From Maricaulis sp048270265 (GTDB taxonomy: Bacteria > Pseudomonadota > Alphaproteobacteria > Caulobacterales > Maricaulaceae), in assembly GCF_048270265.1 (NCBI RefSeq), contig NZ_JBLWTD010000014.1:11604-75603 (forward strand): a stretch of DNA of 64,000 nt, given 5' to 3'. The notes below the pieces were generated by a model. The model did no database searches and had not been told where the DNA came from. It worked only from the letters and a program-made list of their open reading frames with translations. Below, piece after piece: positions 34,676-43,675 of this stretch. Within the stretch, counting starts at the first letter, position 1. Every line of letters begins with the position of its first letter. The translations under genes and the position numbers were made by a program.

Positions 34676-35284
34676 ATGCACATTCAAATCGTAAGCAAGG
34701 GCATCGATGTCAGCGATAGCCTGAGAGCCAGAATCCTGGAACGGGTCGAAGACGGCGTGGCGAAATACTTCAACCGCCCCGGCGAGGCCTATATCTCGAT
34801 CGCGCGCGAGGGTGTCGGTTTCCGTATCGACTGCTCCCTGCACCTGCCATCCGGTATGATGCTGCAGGCCCATGACAGTGCCGAGGATGCCTACAAGGCG
34901 GCCGAAGGCACCATGGACAAGCTTGAGAAGCGGCTGCGCCGCTACAAGCGCAAACTCAAGAATCACCGCCGCGACAACAAGTCCGACCTGCCGGCGGAGG
35001 CGATGCCGATTGTCGTCCTCAAGAGTATGCGCGACGCCTATTCCGAAGAAGACGAGGATCATACCGATGAGGTCCTGGCCGACGCGCCCGAACCCATCGT
35101 CATCGCAGAGCATGCCGGCGAGTTCCGCACCCTGACGGTCGGAATGGCCTCGCTGGAGCTTGATGCCGCAGATTCGCCTTTCCTGATGTTCCGCAATGCC
35201 GCAAATGGCGGGCTGAACATCGTGTATCGGCGCCCTGACGGCCATATTGGCTGGCTGGACCCTGCCCGTGTGGCTCCGGCCTGA
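34676..35284 (+). CDS. hpf: Ribosome hibernation promoting factor, long form
   Basis: A 202-residue protein. The N-terminal S30AE domain (MHIQIVSKGIDVSDSLRARI and the basic KLEKRLRRYKRKLKNH helix) binds the 30S subunit, and the C-terminal domain (SPFLMFRNAANGGLNIVYRR) is the dimerisation module found in long HPF, which forms 100S ribosomes alone. AAGGAG lies 6 bases before the ATG. It functions in stationary phase. Confidence 0.94.
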   Translation: MHIQIVSKGIDVSDSLRARILERVEDGVAKYFNRPGEAYISIAREGVGFRIDCSLHLPSGMMLQAHDSAEDAYKAAEGTMDKLEKRLRRYKRKLKNHRRDNKSDLPAEAMPIVVLKSMRDAYSEEDEDHTDEVLADAPEPIVIAEHAGEFRTLTVGMASLELDAADSPFLMFRNAANGGLNIVYRRPDGHIGWLDPARVAPA

Positions 35285-35309
35285 CAGACCAAAACAGAGT
35301 TGTTTTATC

Positions 35310-35774
35310 ATGGCATTAGCAGATCTGATACCCGATGGCGGCGCCAGCGTTGATTTTGGCGCGTCCAGCCGCAAGCAGGCCCTGCAAGCGATGTCGGAAA
35401 CGGCCGCGCTTGCGACCGGGCTGAATGCGCGCGTCATTTTCGAGGCGGTGCTGCAGCGTGAACGCCTCGGTTCGACCGGTGTCGGCCAGGGCGTCGCGAT
35501 CCCGCACGCCCGCCTGGCGGGGCTCGATCGGGTCCTCGGCTTTTTCATGCGGCTGCGCGCGCCGGTCGATTTCGAATCGATCGACGGCCAGCCCGCCGAC
35601 CTGATCTTCCTGCTGCTGGCACCGGAAGATGCCGGTGCCGAGCACCTCAAGGCCCTGGCCCGCGTCTCACGCATGCTGCGCCGTGAAGATGTGCGTCAAC
35701 GCCTGCGCGCTGCGCCCGACGCCGATGCCGTCTATGCGGTGCTGGCGGGAGAGCCCGCCACCGACGCCGCCTGA
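35310..35774 (+). CDS. ptsN: PTS IIA-like nitrogen regulatory protein
   Basis: A 154-residue EIIA-Ntr. The phosphorylated His66 is in GVGQGVAIPHARLAG, and VDFESIDGQPADLIFLLLAP is the conserved region after it. It receives phosphate from the PTS-Ntr chain and links nitrogen and potassium status to metabolism. It lies 25 bases after hpf and is probably co-transcribed. Confidence 0.95.
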   Translation: MALADLIPDGGASVDFGASSRKQALQAMSETAALATGLNARVIFEAVLQRERLGSTGVGQGVAIPHARLAGLDRVLGFFMRLRAPVDFESIDGQPADLIFLLLAPEDAGAEHLKALARVSRMLRREDVRQRLRAAPDADAVYAVLAGEPATDAA

Positions 35775-35817
35775 CGCGGCCAGCCCTGTCCCAGACCTGA
35801 TCGCCGCCGCCTGCGGC

Positions 35818-35848
35818 AAATCGCATCAGCCGGTCGCTGCTGCGATTT
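35818..35848 (+). terminator. Hairpin after ptsN, possible terminator
   Basis: AAATCGCATCAGC pairs with GCTGCTGCGATTT (12 of 13 positions) around a CGGTC loop. The run of T at the 3' side is only three long, so termination would be weak or factor-assisted. Confidence 0.4.
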
Positions 35849-35894
35849 ATGTGTATGCTTGACCTCCTGGAACAACCTGCAGCCGGAGACCGTC

Positions 35895-36515
35895 ATGCGC
35901 ACCCAGATCAATGAGTTGCTGGAAAAGATCCGTGTGCTCGAAGGCGAGCTGGAGGAACAGCTGGCGGAACGGCGGCGCAGCTATGGCTACAAGCTCGAAC
36001 AGGGCCGCCTCTTCATCACGCGTGAGGCGCGTGAGCGCCAGACAGCGCTGAAGCTGGGACTGCGGCGCTATCTCCTCGACAGCGGCATCCTGACGATCCT
36101 CACAGCCCCCTTCATCTATGCCGTCGCGATCCCGGTCTTCCTGCTGGATGTGGTGGCGAGCCTCTACCAGGCTGTCTGCTTCCGGGTTTATGAGATCAAA
36201 CAGGTCAAGCGGCGCGACTATGTCGTGTTCGACCGCCACCGGCTGCCCTATCTGAACATGATCCAGAAGGTGAACTGCTTCTATTGCTCCTACGCCAATG
36301 GCGTGATCGCCTATGTCCACGAGATTGCCTCGCGCACCGAGCAATACTGGTGCCCGATCAAGCACGCCGCCCGCCTGGCGGGAACGCACCGGCGCTATGG
36401 CGAGTTTCTCGAATACGGGGATGTCACGGATTATCCGAACAGCCTCAACGACCAGCGCCACCGCCTGCGCGAGGAAGGCGATTTGCCGCCTGATCCTGAA
36501 GACAAGCCACAATAG
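35895..36515 (+). CDS. Conserved hypothetical membrane protein with Cys pair, 206 aa
   Basis: The N-terminal 60 residues are a charged helix (coiled-coil prone: INELLEKIRVLEGELEEQLA), followed by a long hydrophobic stretch (about 72-105; LTAPFIYAVAIPVFLLDVVA) that may form a hairpin. The C-terminal half has NCFYCSYANG and YWCPIKHA, three cysteines that could bind a metal or haem. GGAG lies before the ATG at 35895. I do not recognise a characterised family; homologous proteins with these Cys motifs are annotated as hypothetical. Confidence 0.72.
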   Translation: MRTQINELLEKIRVLEGELEEQLAERRRSYGYKLEQGRLFITREARERQTALKLGLRRYLLDSGILTILTAPFIYAVAIPVFLLDVVASLYQAVCFRVYEIKQVKRRDYVVFDRHRLPYLNMIQKVNCFYCSYANGVIAYVHEIASRTEQYWCPIKHAARLAGTHRRYGEFLEYGDVTDYPNSLNDQRHRLREEGDLPPDPEDKPQ

Positions 36516-36672
36516 GTACAGCAAATCCCGGCGACGCAGATAGCGTGTGCCGGGCGTCTGCCTGACATGGGAAATTTCGGGGTGTCCGCCTGCGCCTGCG
36601 GCTACGGCGTGACATCCTTCGCCCGGAAAAGCGTTGGGCCTGCCTGGCCGGAACTCGCGCAGCGAGCGAAGG

Positions 36673-36749
<77 letters not shown>

Positions 36750-36859
36750 ATTATCCTGTCTGCCGCGATGGGGTGCGGCGAGAGGCGCGGAAACTAGTCC
36801 CGCTTTTCATACGGATCAAGCCTCAACGCAGCGCCATGTGCAGCGCCTTGGCGGCGGCG

Positions 36860-37294
36860 TCAACTGTCCTCGTCATCACCCGTGGTGAATTCGGCGAAAT
36901 CATCGTCTTCATCGTCGTCGAGCAGGACCGTATTGTCATCCTCATCGACCGGATCTTCGCCGTCATCTTCCTCGAAGCCATCAGGAATATCGTCGCTGAG
37001 GCCCGAACCCTCATCGTCGTCATCATCATCGACCACGATTTCATCGCCGCCCTCGCCGACTTCCGGCGTGTCATCGACCTCATCCTCGAAACCGTCGGCC
37101 TCGACGACTGCTGCCTTGGCAGGCGCCTCGTCGTCATCGACAGAATCGGGAACAGGCTTCAACGGCAGCGGGACGAGCTCGGGATCGAACTCGTTCTCGC
37201 ATTTCGGACAACGCGCCGGGCGGCGGCCCAGATCGTAGAATTTGGCGGCGCACTTCGGGCATGTGCGCTTGGAACCCAGTTCATGTTTGGCCAT
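36860..37294 (-). CDS. TIGR02300-type FYDLN acid protein
   Basis: A 144-residue protein. The N-terminal zinc-ribbon-like part has two CxxC motifs (TCPKCAAKFYDLG and RCPKCENEFDP); the rest is an extremely acidic low-complexity tail (runs of Asp/Glu around 75-144). This matches the TIGR02300 family, restricted to alphaproteobacteria and of unknown function, always near aroA. It is divergent from aroA. Confidence 0.9.
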   Translation of the reverse strand: MAKHELGSKRTCPKCAAKFYDLGRRPARCPKCENEFDPELVPLPLKPVPDSVDDDEAPAKAAVVEADGFEDEVDDTPEVGEGGDEIVVDDDDDDEGSGLSDDIPDGFEEDDGEDPVDEDDNTVLLDDDEDDDFAEFTTGDDEDS

Positions 37295-37406
37295 GACATC
37301 CCTTCACAACCGGTTTTTGTTTTTCGGCGCGACCCGTTGCCACGATCACCGCGCTCTGTCAAAACCTGATCGCCGTCTTCCCACCCCAATCGTTGAATTT
37401 TAGTTG

Positions 37407-38747
37407 ATGACCCAGCTTGCCCCTCATTTGCAAGGTCCGTTTCTGGCTCGCCAGAGCGGTGCCCTGACCGGCACCCTTGCCGCGCCCGCCGACAAGTCGG
37501 TCTCTCACCGCGCCCTGATTTTCGCAGCACTGGCCCATGGCGAGAGCCGCATTGACGGCCTGCTCGAGAGCGAGGACGTGCTGAACACCGCCAAGGCGGC
37601 CGCAGCGCTCGGCGCGGAGGTGGAACGCCTCGGACCCGGCAGCTGGCGTGTCACAGGCACAGGCGGCCGCTTCACGACGCCTGAGGCACCGCTCGACTTC
37701 GGCAATTCCGGTACCGGCGTGCGTCTGATGATGGGAGCGATCGCCGGCAGCGGGGCCGGGGCCGTCTTCACCGGCGATGCCAGCCTGTCGACCCGGCCGA
37801 TGCGCCGCGTCACCGATCCACTCGAAATGATGGGCGCCCGTTTTGCCTGCACCGAGGGGCGCCTGCCCGCCACACTGACGCCGTCATCCCTGCGCGGCAT
37901 CGCCTACGCGCCGCCGATCGCCTCGGCCCAGGTGAAGTCAGCCGTGCTGCTGGCCGGGCTCGGAGCCGAGGGCGAGACCGTCGTCACCGAACACCATGCG
38001 ACGCGGGACCATACCGAGACCATGCTGCGGGCCTTCGGCGTCACACTCGACATCGCTTCCACACCGGACGGCATCCGCATCAGCCTGCCCGGACCGCAGA
38101 CCCTGCAGGCGCGCGACGTGACCGTGCCGGGGGATCCGTCCTCGATCGGGTTTGCGCTGGTCGCGGCCCTGATCATCCCCGGTTCGAACATCCGCATCAC
38201 CGGCGTTATGGACAACCCGGCACGCACGGGCCTGATCGAGACGCTCCGGGAGATGGGTGCCGATCTGGAAATCAGCCCCGGACCGGAAATGGCGGGCGAG
38301 CGCACGATGGATATCATCGCCCGCGCATCGCAGCTGCATGGCGTCAATGTGCCGGCGGAACGCGCGCCCTCGATGATCGACGAATACCCGATCCTCGGCG
38401 TCGCCGCCGCCTTTGCCGAAGGCACGACGCACATGGCCGGCCTCGCCGAGCTGCGCGCCAAGGAAAGCGACCGGCTCGCCGGCACCGCCGACCTGCTCAG
38501 CCGCAATGGCGTCGAGGTCGAGGCCGGAGAGGACAGTCTGACGGTGCACGGCAAGGGATCGGGCCAGGTCGCCGGCGGCGGCATGGTGGCGACCCATCAC
38601 GACCACCGCCTGGCCATGAGCGCGCTCGTGCTCGGCCTGGCAGCACAGCAGGCGGTGAGCATTGATGATGCCGCCATGATCGCGACCAGCTATCCCGGCT
38701 TCGCCGAAGACATGAAGGCGCTCGGCGCCATACTGGAGCCCGTGTGA
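37407..38747 (+). CDS. aroA: 3-phosphoshikimate 1-carboxyvinyltransferase (EPSP synthase)
   Basis: A 446-residue enzyme joining shikimate-3-phosphate and PEP in the aromatic amino acid pathway. Motifs are DKSVSHRALIFAALAHGES, LDFGNSGTGVRLMMGAIAG, and the late RAKESDRLAGTADLL. The Gly/Ala pattern in the second motif (GNSGTGVRL) is that of class II, CP4-like enzymes. It starts the aroA-cmk-rpsA order. The ATG at 37407 is preferred over an adjacent TTG. Confidence 0.96.
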   Translation: MTQLAPHLQGPFLARQSGALTGTLAAPADKSVSHRALIFAALAHGESRIDGLLESEDVLNTAKAAAALGAEVERLGPGSWRVTGTGGRFTTPEAPLDFGNSGTGVRLMMGAIAGSGAGAVFTGDASLSTRPMRRVTDPLEMMGARFACTEGRLPATLTPSSLRGIAYAPPIASAQVKSAVLLAGLGAEGETVVTEHHATRDHTETMLRAFGVTLDIASTPDGIRISLPGPQTLQARDVTVPGDPSSIGFALVAALIIPGSNIRITGVMDNPARTGLIETLREMGADLEISPGPEMAGERTMDIIARASQLHGVNVPAERAPSMIDEYPILGVAAAFAEGTTHMAGLAELRAKESDRLAGTADLLSRNGVEVEAGEDSLTVHGKGSGQVAGGGMVATHHDHRLAMSALVLGLAAQQAVSIDDAAMIATSYPGFAEDMKALGAILEPV

Positions 38748-38748
38748 A

Positions 38749-39375
38749 ATGATTATCGCCGTTGATGGACCACTCGCCTCGGGCAAGGGCACGATCGCCA
38801 AGGCGCTGGCCCGGCATTTCGGCCTGCCGCATCTGGATACCGGCTCGCTTTACCGCGCCACGGCCATTGCCGTTCTCGATGCCGGGATCGAACCGGAAGA
38901 CGAAGCGGCCGCCGCCGCAGCGGCGCGCGCGCTGGATATTGCCGCCATTGACGAGACGCGGATCCGCACGGCGCAGGCCGGCGCCGTGGCCTCACGCGTT
39001 GCCGCCCTGCCCGCCGTGCGCGCCGCGCTGTACGAACTGCAGCGCGATTTCGCCCTGCAGCCCGGCGGCGCCATTCTGGACGGACGCGATATCGGCACGG
39101 TGATCTGCCCCGATGCCGATGTGAAACTCTATGTCACCGCCAATGCCGAGACCCGGGCCGACCGGCGCTGGCGCGAACTGGCGGCGAAGGGCGATCCGAT
39201 CAGCTATGAAACCGTACTCGCCCAGACGCGCGAACGTGACGAGCGCGATACAGGCCGCACCGACGCACCGATGCGGCCCGCCGATGACGCAACCTTGCTT
39301 GATACCTCGTCCTTGAGTATAGACGCGGCGATTGCTGCGGCCATTGATATTGTGGAAAACGCCCATAAAGCGTGA
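38749..39375 (+). CDS. cmk: Cytidylate kinase
   Basis: A 208-residue CMP/dCMP kinase with the P-loop GPLASGKGTIAKALA at the N terminus, LDTGSLYRA, and GRDIGTVICPDADVKLYVTA. It supplies CDP for nucleic acid and lipid synthesis. It begins one base after the aroA stop. Confidence 0.95.
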   Translation: MIIAVDGPLASGKGTIAKALARHFGLPHLDTGSLYRATAIAVLDAGIEPEDEAAAAAAARALDIAAIDETRIRTAQAGAVASRVAALPAVRAALYELQRDFALQPGGAILDGRDIGTVICPDADVKLYVTANAETRADRRWRELAAKGDPISYETVLAQTRERDERDTGRTDAPMRPADDATLLDTSSLSIDAAIAAAIDIVENAHKA

Positions 39376-39558
39376 CCCACAAGGGCTTTGGCGATCTCGA
39401 AACCGGGCTTACCGACTTCAAAACGCGCGCGATTTCAGTATCGCAGCGGGTTTGGTTCTTGGCGTCCATGGAAAAACCCCTTGCCGGGCCATCTTGGCCC
39501 AGCGGTGTGAACCACCCCGCTTTTGCGGCTCGCATCGCATTCTGGAGCAACCTCTTAC

Positions 39559-41262
39559 ATGTCTACCGAAACCCTTTCCCCGACGACCGACGATTTTGCC
39601 GCCATGCTGGAAGCCAGCCTGGCCGGCCGTGACCTTGCCGAAGGCCAGGTCATCAAGGGCATTGTCACCGCAATTGAAAATGATGCCGTCGTCGTCGACG
39701 TAGGTCTCAAGACCGAAGGCCGTATTCCGGTCCGTGAATTCACCGGCCCCGGTTCCAAGGCCCCTGTCGTGGGTGATGAAGTCGAAGTCTTCCTCGAGCG
39801 CATCGAAAACGCCCTCGGTGAAGCCATGCTGTCGCGCGACAAGGCTCGCCGCGAAGAAAGCTGGGATCGCCTCGAGCAGTCCTTCGAGAAGAAAGAACCT
39901 GTCAACGGTGCCATCGTCGGCCGCGTCAAGGGTGGTTTCACGGTGGATCTGGGCGGCGCAAGCGCCTTCCTGCCAGGCTCGCAAGTCGATATCCGCCCTG
40001 TGCGCGATGTCGGCCCGCTGATGAACCAGGAACAGCCTTTCGCCGTTCTCAAAATGGACCGTCCGCGCGGCAATATCGTCGTTTCGCGCCGTGCCGTGCT
40101 TGAAGAATCGCGTGCCGAACAGCGTGCGGAACTCGTCGGCCAGCTGGCCGAGGGCGAAGCCCGTGACGGTATCGTCAAGAACATCACCGATTACGGCGCA
40201 TTCGTCGATCTCGGCGGTATTGACGGCCTGCTGCACGTCACCGACATGTCCTGGAGCCGCGTTGGCCACCCATCGGAAGTCGTTGAAGTCGGTCAGAACG
40301 TCAAAGTCCAGATCATCAAGATCAATAAAGAGACCCAGCGTATCTCGCTCGGCATGAAGCAGCTGATGTCCGACCCATGGGAAGGCGTTGCCGCCAAATA
40401 CCCTGTCGGCGCCACCTTCAAGGGCCGCGTGACCAATATCGCCGAATACGGTGCCTTCGTTGAACTCGAAGAAGGCGTTGAAGGCCTGGTCCACGTGTCC
40501 GAAATGAGCTGGACCAAGAAGAACATCCACCCGGGCAAGATCCTTTCGACCTCCCAGGAAGTCGAAGTCATGGTTCTCGATGTCGACGCCGACAAGCGCC
40601 GCATCTCGCTTGGTGTCAAACAGACCCAGCGCAATCCATGGGAAGTCTTCGCCGAAAACTATCCGGCGGGCTCGCAGATCCAGGGCGAAGTCAAGAACAT
40701 CACCGAATTCGGTCTGTTCGTTGGCCTGGAAGGCGAAATCGACGGCATGGTCCACCTCTCCGACATCTCCTGGGATCAGTCGGGCGAGCAAGCCATCGAA
40801 GCCTTCAAGAAGGGCGACCTGGTTGACGCGAAAGTTCTCGATGTCGACATCGACAAGGAACGCGTCTCCCTCGGCATCAAGCAACTGGCTGGCGATCCGA
40901 TGGATTCCTCCGGTGCCAACCGCGGTGACACCGTGACCTGTACGGTCACTGAAATCACCTCCGGCGGTATCGAAGTCACCTTCGGCGATGATGCCGGTGT
41001 CAAAGCCTTCATCCGCAAGTCCGACCTGTCGCGCGATCGCGCCGAGCAGCGTCCGGAACGCTTTGCGGTCGGCGACAAGGTTGATGCCCGCATCACCAAT
41101 ATCGACAAGGCCTCGCGCCGTGTGTCGCTCTCGGTCAAGGCGCTTGAAATCGCCGACGAGCGTGACGCTGTCGAACAGTACGGCTCGTCTGATGCCGGTG
41201 CCTCGCTTGGCGATATTCTCGGTGCAGCAATGCGCGAGAAAGATGCCGACAAGGGCGAATAA
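39559..41262 (+). CDS. rpsA: 30S ribosomal protein S1
   Basis: A 567-residue S1 protein with six S1/OB repeats. Repeats 3-6 are easy to see by the recurring GxV..I..YGAFV.L..G..GL.H.S.MSW pattern (e.g. ITDYGAFVDLGGIDGLLHVT, IAEYGAFVELEEGVEGLVHV). It brings mRNA to the 30S subunit. The 183-base leader after cmk contains short hairpins (GGGCC-ATCTT-GGCCC at about 39497) and may serve for autoregulation. Codon use is strongly biased, as for highly expressed genes. Confidence 0.97.
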   Translation: MSTETLSPTTDDFAAMLEASLAGRDLAEGQVIKGIVTAIENDAVVVDVGLKTEGRIPVREFTGPGSKAPVVGDEVEVFLERIENALGEAMLSRDKARREESWDRLEQSFEKKEPVNGAIVGRVKGGFTVDLGGASAFLPGSQVDIRPVRDVGPLMNQEQPFAVLKMDRPRGNIVVSRRAVLEESRAEQRAELVGQLAEGEARDGIVKNITDYGAFVDLGGIDGLLHVTDMSWSRVGHPSEVVEVGQNVKVQIIKINKETQRISLGMKQLMSDPWEGVAAKYPVGATFKGRVTNIAEYGAFVELEEGVEGLVHVSEMSWTKKNIHPGKILSTSQEVEVMVLDVDADKRRISLGVKQTQRNPWEVFAENYPAGSQIQGEVKNITEFGLFVGLEGEIDGMVHLSDISWDQSGEQAIEAFKKGDLVDAKVLDVDIDKERVSLGIKQLAGDPMDSSGANRGDTVTCTVTEITSGGIEVTFGDDAGVKAFIRKSDLSRDRAEQRPERFAVGDKVDARITNIDKASRRVSLSVKALEIADERDAVEQYGSSDAGASLGDILGAAMREKDADKGE

Positions 41263-41290
41263 ACGCGTTTGACCCCCAGGGGTTGATCAG

Positions 41291-41330
41291 GAAAGGCGGT
41301 CAGGGCTTGTTGCCCTGGCCGCCTTTTTTG
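41291..41330 (+). terminator. Strong intrinsic terminator after rpsA
   Basis: A 15-bp stem AAAGGCGGTCAGGGC / GCCCTGGCCGCCTTT (one G-U) with a 5-base loop is followed by TTTT. Confidence 0.93.
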
Positions 41331-41396
41331 AATCTGACGCATTGACGCGAGCGGTCGCAAAGGTCAGGTTTGAACTTTCAGGCGTGGAGTTGTCGC

Positions 41397-41702
41397 ATGA
41401 TAAAATCCGAGCTGATCGACAAATTGGCGGAAGCAAATCCGCATCTTTACCACCGCGATGTCGAGCGGGTGGTCAACACCATTCTCGACGGTATCACCGA
41501 ATCCCTGGCGCGCGGCGAGCGCGTTGAATTGCGCGGGTTCGGAGCCTTTTCCGTTCGTCACCGCCCCGCCCGCGTCGGCCGCAATCCGCGCACGGGTGAC
41601 AGCGTTGCCGTCAAGGAAAAGCACGTTCCCTTCTTCAAGACCGGCAAGGAATTGCGCGAACGTGTCGATGCCTCGCGGGCGTCGAAGCTGACGCCAGCCT
41701 GA
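41397..41702 (+). CDS. ihfB: Integration host factor subunit beta
   Basis: A 101-residue HU/IHF-family DNA-bending protein. MIKSELIDKLAEANPHLYHR and the DNA-arm sequence VGRNPRTGDSVAVKEKHVPF with the intercalating Pro identify the beta subunit. Position after rpsA is the standard context. GGAG is located ahead of the ATG at 41397. It pairs with IhfA, which is encoded elsewhere. Confidence 0.95.
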   Translation: MIKSELIDKLAEANPHLYHRDVERVVNTILDGITESLARGERVELRGFGAFSVRHRPARVGRNPRTGDSVAVKEKHVPFFKTGKELRERVDASRASKLTPA

Positions 41703-41815
41703 CCAGGCTGGCATCCGGCGCCGCATTAAGCGCCCCTTCAGGATATTTCACGTCGCATTCGCGGCTGTGATCGCGGATTCATGCCGGCTTAACTTGCGGG
41801 CCGAATACTCCTGAA

Positions 41816-42481
41816 ATGTCGTCCATTTCCGCCTATTCGACCTATACACCGCAGGCCCGGCTCGCCACGCCGGCACAGGCCGGCACGGCCATGGGCGCCG
41901 CTGGTGGACGCGAGGCTGACACGGCATCGAAATTTGCGGCGGCGAGCTCGCTGTCCGATGCCGAAGCAAAACAGGTTTCCGAACTCAAGGCGCGTGATCG
42001 CGATGTGAAAGCCCATGAGGCCGCCCACAAGGCGGCCGGCGGGCCATATGCGGGTTCGGCCAGCTTCACCTATCAAAGCGGCCCTGATGGCGGCCAGTAT
42101 GCGATTGGCGGCGAAGTCCCGATTGATGCCGGCGCGATTGCCGGCGATCCCGATGCGACGATCCGGAAAATGGAACAGGTCCGCGCCGCCGCCCTGGCTC
42201 CGGCCGAGCCTTCGGCGCAGGATCGCTCCGTCGCCGCCATGGCGACAGCCGCAATCGCCAAGGCCCGCAGCGAGACGCCTGCGCAAGAGGCGAATGCGGC
42301 GGGCGAGCCGGCCATGGCCGATGGCCCGCTGAATGGTTCGCTGGCTCAAACCCTGGCCGAGATCGGACCAGGAGAAAATGAACCCTCCGACGACGGAAGC
42401 TTTCCATCCCCCGACCTCTCCGCCTACGCGGCGAAGGCCTATCGGCATCAGGCCTCGCCGGGATTTGGGGTCAGCGCCTAG
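41816..42481 (+). CDS. SprA-related putative metalloprotease
   Basis: A 221-residue protein of the SprA-related family (PF12118). The HEAAH motif at residues 67-71 (in RDVKAHEAAHKAAGG) has the HExxH pattern of zinc metalloproteases, and it is followed by GSASFTYQSGPDGGQYAIGG and GDPDATIRKMEQVRAAALAP. The N-terminal 45 residues and the C-terminal third are low-complexity and probably disordered. The function is not established. Its stop shares CTAG with the stop of the convergent small gene. Confidence 0.82.
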   Translation: MSSISAYSTYTPQARLATPAQAGTAMGAAGGREADTASKFAAASSLSDAEAKQVSELKARDRDVKAHEAAHKAAGGPYAGSASFTYQSGPDGGQYAIGGEVPIDAGAIAGDPDATIRKMEQVRAAALAPAEPSAQDRSVAAMATAAIAKARSETPAQEANAAGEPAMADGPLNGSLAQTLAEIGPGENEPSDDGSFPSPDLSAYAAKAYRHQASPGFGVSA

Positions 42482-42630
42482 AATTTGCGGTGATAGTCAA
42501 CGTGCTCGCCGAGCCAGGCCAGCCGGCGCTCCAACCATCCAAACCAGCCACCACCGAGTTTCCACTGCAGCGCCCTGGCATCCAGGGGGCGGACCGGTTG
42601 GCGTTCATGCATCAATTCATACAGTGTCAT
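42478..42630 (-). CDS. Small protein, 50 aa, with strong Shine-Dalgarno
   Basis: GGAGGT lies 4 bases before the ATG at 42630, the best ribosome binding site near any small frame in the window. The peptide is MTLYELMHERQPVRPLDARA followed by LQWKLGGGWFGWLERRLAWL and ten more residues: an amphipathic, Trp-rich basic sequence that could associate with membranes. It is divergent from the LysR gene and may be its target. I do not know the family. Confidence 0.6.
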   Translation of the reverse strand: MTLYELMHERQPVRPLDARALQWKLGGGWFGWLERRLAWLGEHVDYHRKF

Positions 42631-42682
42631 ATCGACCTCCATCACAAGCATGAGCTTGCTATAGCGGGAGAAAAGGGCCATT

Positions 42683-42704
42683 GACCAATTGGTATTCAAT
42701 GGTC
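42683..42704. promoter_or_regulatory. Dyad between the 50-aa gene and the LysR gene
   Basis: GACCAAT and ATGGTC form near-symmetric half-sites around TGGTATTCA in the divergent region, a layout usual for LysR autoregulation. The CCAATTGG palindrome overlaps the left half. Confidence 0.35.
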
Positions 42705-42721
42705 TGACACAAGCTGTATTT

Positions 42722-43675
42722 ATGCCTAAACACCTTCGCCTGCCCCCGATCAACGCCATCCGCGTCTTCGAAACGGCGGCCCGGCTCGGCAATTTCACAC
42801 GCACAGGCGATGCCCTGGGCATGACCCAGGCCGCTGTCAGCTATCAAATAAAACAGCTGGAGGACCGGCTCGGCTTCGCCCTGTTCGAACGCAAGCCGCG
42901 CCATGTCGAGCTGACACCGCGCGGCGCACAGCTCGCCAAGGGCACATCCGAGGCCTTCCGTCTGCTGGAGCGGACGTTTCGGGATGTGCGCGAAGCCCGC
43001 GATTCGGTGCTGACCATCACCGCCCTGCCGACTTTCTGCTCCAACTGGCTGGTGCCGCGCATCGGCTCTTTCCAGATGGACAATCCCGAACTTGCCGTGC
43101 GGATCGACAGCCGTTCGGACCTGGTCGATATCAGGGCCGGCGATGCCGATATCGGAATCCGCCTGGGCGATGGCCACTGGCCCGGCCTTGAGGCGCGCCG
43201 GCTCTTCGCAGATACGGCAACGCCGCTTGTCCCGGCCCGCACCGCCAAGCGCTATGGCCCCTTCACCACGCCGGATGATCTGTTGCGCCTGCGCCTGATC
43301 GGACCGATTGGCTGGTGGCGCGACTGGTTTGAGGGCGTGGGGGGCGATGTCTCCCGCCTGCCCGAACGCCCTCACCTTGAGCTCGAAACGCAGACAATGG
43401 AGGTGGCCGCAGCGATCGCCGCGGGCGATGCCGCCGTGATGGTCTCACCGCTGTATTTCGCCGAACAGGTCGCGGCCGGCAGCCTGATCCAGCCCTTCCC
43501 GCACGAAACCGGTCACGGCGCGGGCTACTGGCTGGTGTTTGACAAGACCCGCGCCCGGGAGCCGAAAATCGCCGCCTTCGTGCAATGGATGCTGTTCCAG
43601 CCGATGGCCTTCTGTCTCAACCGGCCACAACCCGCTTTCCCTCAGGACGGTGAGGCGCTAACTCCTGCACCATGA
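42722..43675 (+). CDS. LysR-family regulator (GcvA-like)
   Basis: A 317-residue LysR regulator. The N-terminal HTH LPPINAIRVFETAARLGNFT followed by MTQAAVSYQIKQLEDRLGFA belongs to the GcvA-like subgroup; the effector domain includes FCSNWLVPRIGSFQ and DADIGIRLGDG. It overlaps trpF by 4 bases, so it may be transcribed with the trp genes, though TrpI-like control cannot be claimed from sequence. Confidence 0.9.
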   Translation: MPKHLRLPPINAIRVFETAARLGNFTRTGDALGMTQAAVSYQIKQLEDRLGFALFERKPRHVELTPRGAQLAKGTSEAFRLLERTFRDVREARDSVLTITALPTFCSNWLVPRIGSFQMDNPELAVRIDSRSDLVDIRAGDADIGIRLGDGHWPGLEARRLFADTATPLVPARTAKRYGPFTTPDDLLRLRLIGPIGWWRDWFEGVGGDVSRLPERPHLELETQTMEVAAAIAAGDAAVMVSPLYFAEQVAAGSLIQPFPHETGHGAGYWLVFDKTRAREPKIAAFVQWMLFQPMAFCLNRPQPAFPQDGEALTPAP

